Positions 9,923 through 20,405 of a DNA stretch of 64,000 nucleotides are shown here, in pieces; position 1 is the stretch's first letter, and the number at the start of each line of letters is the position of its first letter. The position numbers were made by a program, and so were the translations under genes. The notes under the pieces are model-generated. The model did not search any database. It saw only the letters and a list, made by a program, of their open reading frames with translations, and was not told the DNA's origin. Source of the stretch: Immersiella caudata (Eukaryota; Ascomycota; Sordariomycetes; Sordariales; Lasiosphaeriaceae); the NCBI GenBank assembly GCA_030512335.1, contig JAULSU010000006.1, positions 3,472,001 to 3,536,000 of the forward strand, in the 5' to 3' direction.

Positions 9923-12385
9923 ATGAGCGCAATTGGACTTGATGTCGCGGATAGCGTCACCAAAATCAGCTTCAACGACCGGTTCGAAGCTTCGGTCCCC
10001 GATGACACTGTTGTCACGCTAAACAAGCTCTGCGCCCCCTGCACGGCCTTCGTGGAAAAGTCGATATTCCTCAAAAGGCTCGGGCGAAAGGACATCAAAA
10101 TCGAGGCCGAAGAACTTGGCCATGTCGGCACACCAAGAGATCTCAAGGCGGGGTACCAAAGTGGCGATTGTCACTTGTGCGCGTTGCTGTGGCTCCGTGC
10201 GGGGGGCGCCTATCTCGAACCCGGAAACCCCAAGACGGAAGTCGACCTCGATGCACCGCTCGAAGTCAAGATGGTGGCCCGCGATGTCGAGAAGGAATAT
10301 GAGATCATGGTGGCGCGAGAGACGGACAAGACCAAGAAGCTCTGGTACAAGATCGCTTCCATGCCGCCCATGTATGCCTCCAGTTCCCCTCCTTTCTGCT
10401 GAGCTTCCCTGACACTTTCCAGCTCGGACCGTGGCTTCCTCGATCTGCGCATCACAGCCTTGATCAAGGACAAAGTTTACGCTGACCTCCACATCCACCA
10501 CTCGTCCAACCCCAAGCTCAACGCCGCCACGCTCGGCTTCACATCCTCCCCCATCTCCGCGCGCCATTCCGACAACTACGCTCAAATCAAGACCTGGCTG
10601 GACCACTGCACCTCCACCCACACCCGCTGCCGCGAGCTCCCCGACCTCGTTTCCCCCACCGCCCAGCTCCCCTCCCGCCTCCTCGACGTCAGCGACAACG
10701 CCATCAAGCTCGACTGCTCCCTACCTGCCTCCGATCTCCTCCCGTACACCACGCTCTCCCACATGTGGGGCACCGACCCGTCCGCCTGCCCCCAGCTGCT
10801 CCTCTCCACCCTCGAGTCTTTCCGCTCCTCCATCGACATCAACGACCTCCCCCCCAAGTACGCCTACGCAATCCACATCACTCGCGCACTAGGCTACCGC
10901 TTCATCTGGATCGACTCGCTGTGTATCATCCAAGACTCTGCCCCCGACTGGCAAACCGAAGCCCTCAAGATGGCAGGTGTCTATGGCCGGTCCGTTCTCA
11001 ACATCAGCTTTGTTTTTCCCCCGGATAAAGACCTCCGCGAGAATTATCTCCGAGACCCAAGGGTTCTGCTGCCGTGCGTGACAGCCTCTCCCGGGAAGAA
11101 GAAGAGCGACGAGGACCAAGACAAGCTGGTAATTTCCTACCGGCCTGGATTCCATCGTCCGGCTTGGTCACCTACGGTGTACAAGAAGATTTGGCCCCTT
11201 TTGTCTCGGGGTTGGGTCTTCCAGGAGAGGTTGCTGTGTTCGAAGACGGTGTATTTCGGACAGGACAGGCTGCTTTGGGAGTGTTGCGAGGAGATTGTGG
11301 ATGAGTACTACGGCCCACTGACCACTATGCCTGGGAGCAAGAGTCATTTCCACCGGGTCATCACCGGGCTGGCGGCGGGGTTGAAGGGTGTTGCTGAGGC
11401 TGCTGAGGCCAATAAGGGGAGGAGGGTGGAAAGGGAGAAGGGGGAGAAGTACGCTTCTGTGGTGTATGATGAGGACCAGAGCAAGGCGGATGAGCAGTGG
11501 GGACCGCTGGCGAGGGATTACCGGGCGGGGGAGCTCACGAAGGAGTTTGATCGGGGGATTGCGTTTGCGGGTATCGCAAGGGCGATTCAGTCAAGCGCAG
11601 GAGTTACATATCTCGCCGGACTGTGGAAGGAGCTATTCGCCTTTGACCTGCTCTGGACGACTGGGTTGGTGGTGGTTTCGGATGAGGAACGCGAGAAGTC
11701 GGAGAAGCGGAAGCTGGAAGCGAAGCCGGCGCCGAGTTGGAGTTGGTTCTCGGTTGTTCCGACGGCGAGTAAGATGGGTGGGGATGTCCTCGGGTGGCCG
11801 TTTCGAACGAATATGCAGGTTTACAAGAGGCATGCGCTGTTTGAAGCCGAGGTGTTAGCGTTTAAACATCCGAAGGGGGGTTCGCTGGATGTCTTGCTGC
11901 ATGACTTTGATGGCATGTCGGTTACGCTCAAGGCAAAGAAGGTACAATGTGGGTTTGAGTGGTGGGATCAGTTCGACCTGTTCTGCGTGCTGCCATTTGG
12001 GGACGTCAAGTGGGTGATGGGGAAGAACGAGAATGTGATCGCGGGCCAAGCGGTCACGCCCAGGGTTCTCCAGTATGCTCATGATGATGCGACGGTCAAA
12101 AATGGGGATGTTTTGCCGCAGGGGGCTCATATGGTTTTGACGGTGGAGCAAGCGTGGCATGTTGATCCCGCGGATCCAACCAAGAAGACGCATGGGTACG
12201 TGAAGGGGAAAGAGATTCCTGATGGATGGACGACTTCGTACCAGTATGCGGGGATTGTTGTGGTTCCTGCAGAGGGGGAGACGTGGCGACGAATTGGCGC
12301 GTTTATGTTATTTGATAACATCACTGGACATGAGTTGGTTGGGCCGTTTGATGAGGTGGCGGAGGAGGATATCGTTTTGGTCTGA
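9923..12385 (+). CDS. HET-domain protein 1
   Basis: Heterokaryon-incompatibility (HET, PF06985) protein of 803 residues. Exon 1 is 9923-10371, the intron 10372-10422 (GTATGC...CAG, phase 2), and exon 2 10423-12385. The HET core begins near residue 255 (Y-T-T-L-S-H-M-W-G) and continues through L-G-Y-R-F-I-W-I-D-S-L-C-I-I-Q-D to M-A-G-V-Y-G-R-S. Ahead of it is a Cys pair pattern, C37-x2-C40 and C83-H-L-C86, shared with the HET protein at 16873-19128. The long C-terminal half is of the variable kind seen in HET genes. HET proteins typically trigger cell death on encountering a non-self partner; the partner here is unknown. An alternative in-frame ATG at 9809 would add 38 residues of low-complexity leader, so 9923 is preferred. 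Confidence 0.88.
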
Positions 12386-14362
12386 TTACTTTTGGGTAGA
12401 ATGTTCAGGGCAATAAAAAATAAATCTCGCAGGGCACAAGATAAAATTGGATGTCAGCGTTGAAGATTGACGAAAGTTCATTGATGTGCGACAAAGGGGC
12501 TGAGGTCCTCTCATCTTCTTACAATCTGGATCCTTCAGGTTTACCGATTTGGATATAGTGCTCAGCTTCGTTTTGCGCTTGCAACCATCTTTCACATCGG
12601 TGATAAACCCTGGCCCATGCGGTTGGTGACGATCGCTAGCACCGATGGTGGGTCTTTCAAGCGCTTCCAAGCTTGCAGCGAGACCAGACCCCGGTTCGCG
12701 GTGGTTCAGCGCCTTAGATACCGACCGTTGGTACCAGCAGTCAAGAAGCACGGATCAGACCGCCTACTCAGCCAAGCTCTTGTCAGTGGCGGGCCGCAAG
12801 TTAGCCGATTCTCGTCGGGAAGTGGGCAACAGGTGGAGCCATCACCAAATCTGACGGACGGAGACGGATGGACTCGCCACTGACGCCGAAGGACGAGCAT
12901 CCACTTCCGAGGACAATCTATGATATACTATGGCCTTAAGAACACGAAACCGTGCTAGCGTCGTCAAAGGCAAGCTGGCTAGTCATACTGCTCCTCTGAA
13001 GTTCCCGACGAGCAGCCTCCGTTCATGCATCCAAGCACGCACCTTCCTACCTCGGCTCCTGCCTCCCCAATGCTTGTGGGGAAGGACACATGGACGGGAA
13101 GGAGAGGGGGTGACCTGCCAACCTGCATATTTCTGCGAAGTGGTCTGGGCACACACTCCCCCCCCCCCCCCCCCCAGATCCAAACCCATGGATTTGCGCA
13201 AGTCCCTCGCAGCGGCGGACCTCGCAAACGTCACCTCAACCCAAAATGTGCGCCTCATGCAACCCGTTCACGGGTTGCGTAACAGATATCTAAGCAAGTT
13301 CCAGTCAGCAATGAAAGGAAAATTGCACAATGTGCTTATCTTCAACAGAAATCTCTTTGTCTTGACCGTTGTCCGACTCGGACCCGTCGCCACTTGCCTA
13401 GCATCTTGGCGTTGAGAGAACAAACCTCCAAAGGACTCGATCTCCTTGTCCGGAAAAAATCCCCCAGCTTTACGAGATGGATTTTCTTAACAAACCGCAT
13501 CCCACGCCTACTTGAAAAGTAAATACAGCTCGGATGCGGCCAAGCACCAACACCGACTTCAGTCGCATTTGTGTCCTGATACCCGACTTGGCCAACATCT
13601 CGCAGCCAATCAGATCGAGAGGAATGAACGAAACCAAACAATAGGCGGCATGCGACTTCCATAATTCCATCCTGGAAGCACGCCATCATCATCACGACGG
13701 TTTTTGGGCCAACACCAGTCGCAACAAAACTTGTTAACTCCGATAAGCCAAGTCTCTCTATCCCGCACTGGGACATCAGCTCAGCACGCAACACGACATC
13801 ATCGGCGCCATTTCCTGCCGCCGCCAGCCATCGGCCCAGACAACATGCCGCCTCTCCCCAGGAATTGCCTGTCTTAGATAGCGGTCTGGACCCGAACTAG
13901 CCAGCAGCTCGTCCAGAAAACCGGGACCCCCGCATCGATGCACATCAGGGCACATGGTTCTGGGTTCTGCAACTTGCATCCGACTGCTTTTCGACGTATC
14001 CCAGCAAGGGGGATGCAATCAACGTGCGTGATGGCGCCATCGATAAGCTCCCAACCGCGTCCAAATTCGCCTACTTTCTCCACATTCACCTCGAAAAGTG
14101 CCATGTTGCAAGCCAACACGCGTCTTGCGACATAGCTGGCCCCCCACGTCGACATCGAGACTGACAGGTCCCGACAGCTCGGTGGGCGATCCGAGGGTAT
14201 ATTAACCCTCCAGGCCGCTCCGCGGAGATGCACGTCGTGTTTTTTTTGGTAGGGCAGGCAATTTCTGTGTGTCTCGCTCGCTGGGATCGTCGTAATTTCT
14301 TACCTGATACCTTTCTCCCGTTCGCTACCGTTCTCCCGGTGCTACCACACCCAACGCACACC
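12386..14362. other. intergenic
   Basis: No gene recognised on either strand. An 18-base C homopolymer lies at 13158-13175. Confidence 0.45.
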
Positions 14363-16274
14363 ATGGGCTCTCCCGAGATCATCTCCGATGCCAAGGGTAG
14401 TGGCAGTGATAAGGGCAAGAATGAGACCAACATCTCGTCCAACTCGTCGCGCGAGAACCTATCTGAGGGTGATGGCTATGGCTCCAGTGATGAGCACATC
14501 TTCAAGGATGCCGTCGTGGCAGATCATTGGCGCGGCATCTACGAAAAGGCCGGCTACGAGAATCGGCACCGGTTCGACCCTGAGTTTACCTGGACGGCCG
14601 AGGAGGAGAGGAAGCTGGTGAGGAAGATCGACTGGCGCATCATGCTGTGGGCATGGATCATGTTCTGCTCCCTCGATCTGCATCGGAGAAATATCAACCG
14701 TGCTAGTATGTCTTGCATGCATGCTCCCGCCGTGGCTTGAGGCTGTGGGTGTTGTGCTTCGGGAGATTCCGTGGAGTTCTCCCGGAGATGCTTCAACCGC
14801 AGATCCTCAAGCCATCTGCTGCCTTGCGCGTTGACTTCATTGGCTGACAGCTGCGTTTTAGTCTCCGACAACATGCTTCCCGAGATCGGTACGAGTCTTC
14901 CTGTTTACCACGTGTTTGCAATTCCCCGGGGTCCCATTGGACCTCTCAGCGTGATTCTGTGACTAACGCGTTCTTCCGGCAGGCATGAACACCAACGACT
15001 TCAACTACGGCCAGACCATTTTCCTCGCGTCCTTCCTCTCAGCCGAACTTCCCAGCGGTCTTATCAGCAAGAGACTGGGCGCCGATCGATGGATTCCTTT
15101 CATCATGGTGGGCTGGTCCATCACGGCCGGTTCGCAGGCATTCCTCACCAACAAGGCTGGTTTTTATGCCATCAAGGCGCTGCTGGGTCTGCTGATGGGC
15201 GGTTTCATTCCTGACATCGTTCTTTGGCTCACCTACTTCTACAAATCGGGCGAGCTGCCAACTCGGCTCGCCTGGTTCTGGACCGCTCTTTCGACTGTCA
15301 ACATCGTGGGCTCGCTCCTCGCGGCCGGCATCCTGCAAATGCGTGGCATCAACGGCTGGTCCGGATGGCAGTGGCTGTTCCTCCTCGAAGGTCTTTTCAC
15401 CCTCATTATCGGTGTCCTCTCATGGGGCCTCATGCCTCCTGGGCCGACCCAAACCCGTAACTGGTTCCGCGGCAAGGATGGCTGGTTCACTGAGCGAGAG
15501 GAGTCCATCATGGTCAACCGTCTTCTTCGCGATGACCCCTCCAAGGGTGATATGAACAACAGGCAGGGTGTCGGCCCGAGCCTCCTCTGGAAGGCGATCA
15601 AGGACTGGGAGATGTGGCCCCTCTACATCATCGGCCTCACTGCCTACATCCCCCCGTCTCCTATCACCACCTATCTCTCGCTCATTCTGCGCAACTTGGG
15701 CTTCAATGTCTTCGAGTCCAACCTGCTCGTCATTCCCGGCCAGTTCATGTTCGCAGTCCAGCTCCTCATCATTACCTGGATCTCCAAGAGGTTTGGCGAG
15801 CGCTCCATTGTCTCGTCTTTCTCCAACATCTGGATGTTCCCCTGGTTCGTCGCACTCGTCGCGCTGGGCGCCAAGGCCTCGCCCTGGGTTCGATATGCCC
15901 TCCTCACGGGGATCCAATCCTACCCCTACTGCCACGCCATCCTCGTCGGTTGGAATGCCCGCAACTCCAACGCTGTGCGCACCCGTGCCGTGTCGGCTGC
16001 CTTGTACAATATGTTTGTCCAATCGGGCAACATCATCGCCTCCAACATCTACCGCGAGGAGGATCGCCCTCTCTACATCAGGGGCAACAAGATCTTGCTT
16101 GGCATTGTGAGCTTCAACATCATCTTGTTTTACTTGGTGAAGCTGTTCTACATCTGGAGAAATAGCGTGAGGGAGAAGAGGTGGAACGCGCTGTCGGCCG
16201 AGGAGAAGGAGGACTATGTCCTTCACAGCAAGGATGAGGGTCTGAAGAGGCTGGACTTCAGGTTTGCTCATTAA
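14363..16274 (+). CDS. MFS transporter, anion:cation symporter (Dal5/Liz1-like)
   Basis: Plasma-membrane permease of 553 residues in the ACS family of the major facilitator superfamily, whose fungal members import allantoate, nicotinate, pantothenate or similar organic anions. Exons are 14363-14705, 14862-14888 (27 nt) and 14983-16274, all joins in phase. A polar, Ser-rich N-terminus of about 90 residues precedes the first helix (I-M-L-W-A-W-I-M-F-C-S-L-D). The spliced join gives I-S-D-N-M-L-P-E-I-G-M-N-T-N-D-F-N-Y-G-Q, a strong family signature, followed by R-L-G-A-D-R-W in the helix 2-3 loop and L-W-L-T-Y-F-Y in helix 4. A second bundle follows a cytosolic loop at about 15480-15600. The substrate cannot be inferred from sequence. 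It lies between two HET genes without an obvious functional link. Confidence 0.9.
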
Positions 16275-16872
16275 TCTTGTGGGCTGAGACGATCGGAATA
16301 AAAAGGGAGGGGCAGTGAAGGAGAAGGGGAAGAGAATTGTAGATACCCAATGTCGTTTGTTTGAGGCTTGGTTAGATGCAGCCGAGGCGTGGCGGCGGCG
16401 ATGAAATCCAGAAGACACTGCAGAAGCCTTCCCGGTGTGTGCCCTGCGAGTGAAAAGGTGGTGTGGGAAATTCACTTACCGGAGAAAGACGCAAGAGCCC
16501 ATGTTTGTCGGTTCAGTCCCCTCATTTTTCTGGACTGACCTCTTGAGGCGGAAGGTAACTCGTTGCACGGAGTACTTACAACTCGATGTTGGGCTTCAGA
16601 ATGTGAATCAATTTGCGGCTGGCGACAGCAGAGACATCTGCGGTGAGGGGGTGCTGCGAGCTGCCGGTTTTCCATTGTTTGCTGCCTAATCTGGTTTCAC
16701 TGCACTTTTACCCCCTCAGGAGGGCTTGACTGTCGAGAGAAGGCTACACAACCACGGTCCCTTTTGATTGGTGGTTGACAGATGCAGCGAGTTAGGTCGC
16801 TAGCGTCGAGGCTGTCGCTTTCAAAAGAAACCAACAAACGAGGAGGCAGGTGGTGTACTCTCTGGATGGGTC
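16275..16872. other. intergenic between convergent genes
   Basis: 3' sides of the MFS gene (plus) and the second HET gene (minus). Nothing else seen. Confidence 0.5.
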
Positions 16873-19128
16873 TCAGACCAGCACAATATCGCGCCACCCC
16901 TCCTGCTCAACCATCATCGTATCGAACGGCCCAAGGTCCTCGCCTTCCTTTCTTGTAAAGTCCACTTCCCAAGTGCCCGCACGCTCAAAGGCTCCCTTGC
17001 ACCTCTCTGACGGTTGAACGACAAGACCCATCATCCTCCCAGCGCGGTACTGGGTCACAGATCCAGGCTGCCATTGAAACCTAAGAGGCACCAGGGACAT
17101 CCGCTCCCTGTCTTCCTCGCTCTCCACAGGCGTGTCTAGGATGAGCCGCCCCCATGCACCCAAAGGCCATTGCGGGATGTTGATCTTAAGGCCCCGCTCC
17201 AGCTCCCCGTCGCTGAATTTACGCACCAGGGTATAAAGGTCCGAGTCAATCTTCAAAGTCCGAAAGTGTAGCGGCATTTCATGTCTTCCATCAGGGATGA
17301 CGATGCCGAACGATGCCGCTTCTTGTGTCGTACATACCCGCACCGCCACATCCCGATCAGCATCGGGCATTTCTCGGGCGCCGTCAGCCAGGATCATGCT
17401 GTCAACGGCCGCCCATGACCAAGATGGTGGGAGACCAGTCCGGGGTCCTCTGTGCTCCGAGTCGGCTCCGAAATAGCGAGCCGTCCACATCAAACTTGAC
17501 ACGAAGTATTGCTCCCAGAGACCGGCAATGTTGCGGTAACCCGTCGCCCGGCTGATGGCCTGAATGATGCCGGATATGGCGACCAAGCGGTCAGACTTGA
17601 CCGTGAGACTGGATTCCGCGTACAACTCAAGGATCTTGCGCCAGGTTTCGCGCAGCTGATCATCCGCGACAGCCCGACCGCGTTCCGTAAGCTCAAAGAG
17701 CTTTCGACTCCAGTGGTAGGAAGACCAATGCGTAGTCCCCTCCTCACAGAGAAACTCATCCTTGATACCCTCGCGGCACTCCCACGAGATGTAAGTGCCG
17801 AACTTGAGGGTCCTCCGCGCCAGCATGCGCTCTTGAACAACCCATCCTCTCGTTTCGAGGGGCCACACAATCCCCTGATTACGCGCCATATAGCCAGTGA
17901 CGTACGGCGACAGCAAGGTGATTCCTTTCCCAAGCCGGCACGACGCATACCGTAGAGGGTCTCTGTGACAAAAGATGCCCTGGACGCTGCTCATTGCTCC
18001 CAGCGCGGCGATGGAAACCTCGCAGTCCCTGTAAACATCGGCCATGCGTCCCGCCTCGCGCAGCCAGTCGTCTTTGCAGTCTTGGATGATGCACAGCGAG
18101 TCAACCCACAACCACTTCAACCCCAACTCCCTCGTCACCTTCAGCGCGTCCTGAACAGTCAGCGGGAGCTCCTCCAGGTCCACTCCCCTCGTCAAGAACC
18201 CCGCGCGCGAAGAGATAGTCAGCAACGTCTTCGCCGTTCCTCCCCAGCAATAGCTCAACGCCGCATACCTCCGGTCCTGTCCCTCTTCAAACCCACCCGC
18301 AGAAGTCTCAACCAGCCCCACCATCACATCTCCTTCCCGCTCCGGCACCCTCAACAACCTTGTCGGAATCGTCCCCTTCCCCTTCATGCCACAATCCGCA
18401 TGCCCCTTCACGCACTCCCCCAACCACCTCCTCGCCAGTCCCAACGTCGCATCCGAATCCGTCCTCATCGGCCACCCCTTTTCCCCTTCCTCTTTACCCT
18501 CACCCTGACCCTCACCCTGACCCTCACCCTTAAACACCCCACCCCCAAACGAATCCCAAGGCTCGCCGCTCACAAGCCACATCCCCTCCCCCTCATCTCT
18601 CTTCCTCCCCACCCCGACAACGTCCAGCGTCACCAAAAACTTCTCACACACCACATTCGGCGTCAACTCCATCCCCCCAATCACCTTTGCCCTCCCCAGC
18701 TCCACTTTGATTCCCTCTGCATACTGTCTCGCTTCCTCCTCCAACCCATCCACCTGCTCTTTATACCGGGCCTGCACAACCCCCTGCGGCGTCTTCATGC
18801 CGCCTAGTCCAAAACCCCGACCTGCATCTTCGGTGGCGCGGACCCAGAGGTGGGTGCAGAGGTGGCAGCCGGATTGGTAGGATTTTTCGAGGGCGGCGCC
18901 GGTGGTGTGGTGTGGGAAGGTGTGGGAGTAGAAGGAGGGGGAGGTAAGGTGAGAGAGGTTGGATTGGATGTAGGTGGCGATGGGGGTGCAGAGGGGGCAG
19001 AGGGTTGTGGTTAGGTGGGTGTTGCGGTCGGTTGAGGCTTGAGATGAGGGGGACCGGGAGAAGGGGAGGAATTCGCGGAAGGAGTGCGAGGGGCGCGGGG
19101 TTTGAAGCGGAGGTGGGTGGCCGTTCAT
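16873..19128 (-). CDS. HET-domain protein 2
   Basis: Intronless HET-domain gene of 751 residues. The frame is open back to 19335, but the first 69 residues of that frame lack conservation-like character, so the ATG at 19128 (M-N-G-H-P-P-P) is chosen. C44-x2-C47 and C88-H-L-C91 precede the HET core, as in the gene at 9923; both share an S-G-x(0,1)-C-H-L-C-x3-L-W-x-R-A stretch. The HET core starts near residue 290 (Y-A-A-L-S-Y-C-W-G-G) and includes L-W-V-D-S-L-C-I-I-Q-D and R-M-A-D-V-Y-R-D-C. A Gly/Glu/Gln repeat lies between the two regions (about 18490-18535). The C-terminus ends in I-V-L-V, exactly as in HET protein 1, so the two are diverged paralogues. Expected role: non-self-triggered cell death. 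Confidence 0.88.
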   Translation of the reverse strand: MNGHPPPLQTPRPSHSFREFLPFSRSPSSQASTDRNTHLTTTLCPLCTPIATYIQSNLSHLTSPSFYSHTFPHHTTGAALEKSYQSGCHLCTHLWVRATEDAGRGFGLGGMKTPQGVVQARYKEQVDGLEEEARQYAEGIKVELGRAKVIGGMELTPNVVCEKFLVTLDVVGVGRKRDEGEGMWLVSGEPWDSFGGGVFKGEGQGEGQGEGKEEGEKGWPMRTDSDATLGLARRWLGECVKGHADCGMKGKGTIPTRLLRVPEREGDVMVGLVETSAGGFEEGQDRRYAALSYCWGGTAKTLLTISSRAGFLTRGVDLEELPLTVQDALKVTRELGLKWLWVDSLCIIQDCKDDWLREAGRMADVYRDCEVSIAALGAMSSVQGIFCHRDPLRYASCRLGKGITLLSPYVTGYMARNQGIVWPLETRGWVVQERMLARRTLKFGTYISWECREGIKDEFLCEEGTTHWSSYHWSRKLFELTERGRAVADDQLRETWRKILELYAESSLTVKSDRLVAISGIIQAISRATGYRNIAGLWEQYFVSSLMWTARYFGADSEHRGPRTGLPPSWSWAAVDSMILADGAREMPDADRDVAVRVCTTQEAASFGIVIPDGRHEMPLHFRTLKIDSDLYTLVRKFSDGELERGLKINIPQWPLGAWGRLILDTPVESEEDRERMSLVPLRFQWQPGSVTQYRAGRMMGLVVQPSERCKGAFERAGTWEVDFTRKEGEDLGPFDTMMVEQEGWRDIVLV

Positions 19129-19454
19129 TGCTGCTTGGCTGTGAGGTACTGTCGGGGAAGAGCTGCCAAGAGTGTCTGCCCAGTTTGAGGTTTGGTTGTT
19201 GATGTGCTTTTCTGCTCGTAAGGTTGAGAGTCTGGTTGACGTCCACAGCTGCTGCCCAGCCAGGCTGCATGGCGGGGTTTGAACTAAGAAATGTCTTGAC
19301 CAACCAAATCGAGCAGAGGAGTAGCATCTCCCCACCCAAAAACGACCCGCCCAGGACTCAAGCGATCGTCCGGTCCATTAGGTTGACCTAAGATACAACG
19401 AAACCAATCTCCATTCTTGTCTCAACATCCAACAGTTAACCCTCCCGGTCTACC
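19129..19454. other. intergenic, upstream of HET gene 2
   Basis: No gene is visible apart from the open 5' extension of the HET frame to 19335. The 3' end of the acetyltransferase pseudogene begins at 19455. Confidence 0.4.
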
Positions 19455-20405
19455 TCAACCCAACTTCCACCCCCGTATCTCCGTCGGCAGCTCCCTGATC
19501 TCCCGCTTCTCCACTTCATCCAGCCCAATCCCCAAACCACCTCTGCAAAGCCAACACCCTCTCCTCCTCGCTCTTCAACTCCTCCTCCACCTCCACCTTC
19601 CCACCTACCCTCTTCGTCACTTTATCCCCATGCAGCATATCCCGCCCCACCGCCTTCCCCTCCCCATCAAGCACCATCCTTACACAGAAAAGACTCTGCA
19701 CGAAGAAACTCGTGCGCAGCGTCGACGTAGCCAGACCCATAACCTCGAAATCATCCGGGAGGAACTCCATCTCTTCGAATGCGTATGCGTCCAGCCATTG
19801 TTTGTCGTTCGAGCTGCGGTAGGAATATGCCCACATCCTCTGATCCCGATCTATATGTCCCGGCAACGCCTCATATCTCAACCAATATCTCACACTCCCT
19901 ATCCCCTCACTCTCTTGCCCGGGAATCATCTTGAGCGGTCTCACCGGGCCGTTTGCCCCGAATCCGACATCAACTAGATACTTTCTTTCGTGTCTGCCTC
20001 TCCTGGTGGAGTCACGATGTTAACCATGTGATTCCACCCCAAGTATCCATCCCCCGGCCGGTCGGCGGTAGCGTAACTTACCCGCCCACCGGCGGGGATG
20101 GCGGTGAAGCCGATTGTGCGAAGGATGGTTCCGAAGGTGTTGTTCTCCATGCAGTAGCCGCCGCGATGGTGGATGACGATCTTGGTGAAGAGATTTTGGG
20201 GATCGATGGATAGGGTGTAGGCGGGGGAGTAGTGCAGGGAGAGGGACTCGAAGGGGACGGCGGCGAGTTAGCGGGTTACGAGAGTTTGCAGGAGGTGTAA
20301 GGCGTTGGATGGGGATGATTAGTCAGTGGGGGAGGGGAGGGTTTGCGGGGCGGGTTCGATGTGTTTGAAGTTGCGGTCGAGTTGGGCGGGGGTGTAGATT
20401 GCCAT
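19455..20405 (-). pseudogene. arylamine N-acetyltransferase (NAT) pseudogene
   Basis: Reading down from the ATG at 20405, the sequence follows fungal NATs throughout: V-P-F-E-S-L-S-L-H-Y-S, then R-G-G-Y-C-M-E-N-N (catalytic Cys), G-W-N-H-M-V-N (catalytic His), V-D-V-G-F-G (catalytic Asp), and the C-terminal S-F-F-V-Q-S-L-F-C-V-R-M domain. NATs acetylate arylamines with acetyl-CoA; in Fusarium they detoxify plant benzoxazolinones. The frame has two nonsense codons before the catalytic core (one a probable CAA-to-TAA in R-x-L-A-A-V-P), a 1-nt deletion just before V-D-V-G-F-G, and a 1-nt insertion near the 3' end; reading past the last one continues to TGA at 19455-19457. All three catalytic residues remain, which suggests recent loss. 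The join between the second and third blocks could instead be an unusual intron, but the two stops stand regardless. Confidence 0.82.

Noticed and set aside
15420..16475. 351-codon minus-strand ORF over the MFS gene
   Set aside because: Antisense shadow of a clearly conserved transporter.
16873..19335. Start of HET gene 2 at 19335
   Set aside because: The 69 extra residues are low-complexity, leader-like sequence; the ATG at 19128 gives an N-terminus whose Cys motif spacing matches the paralogue.
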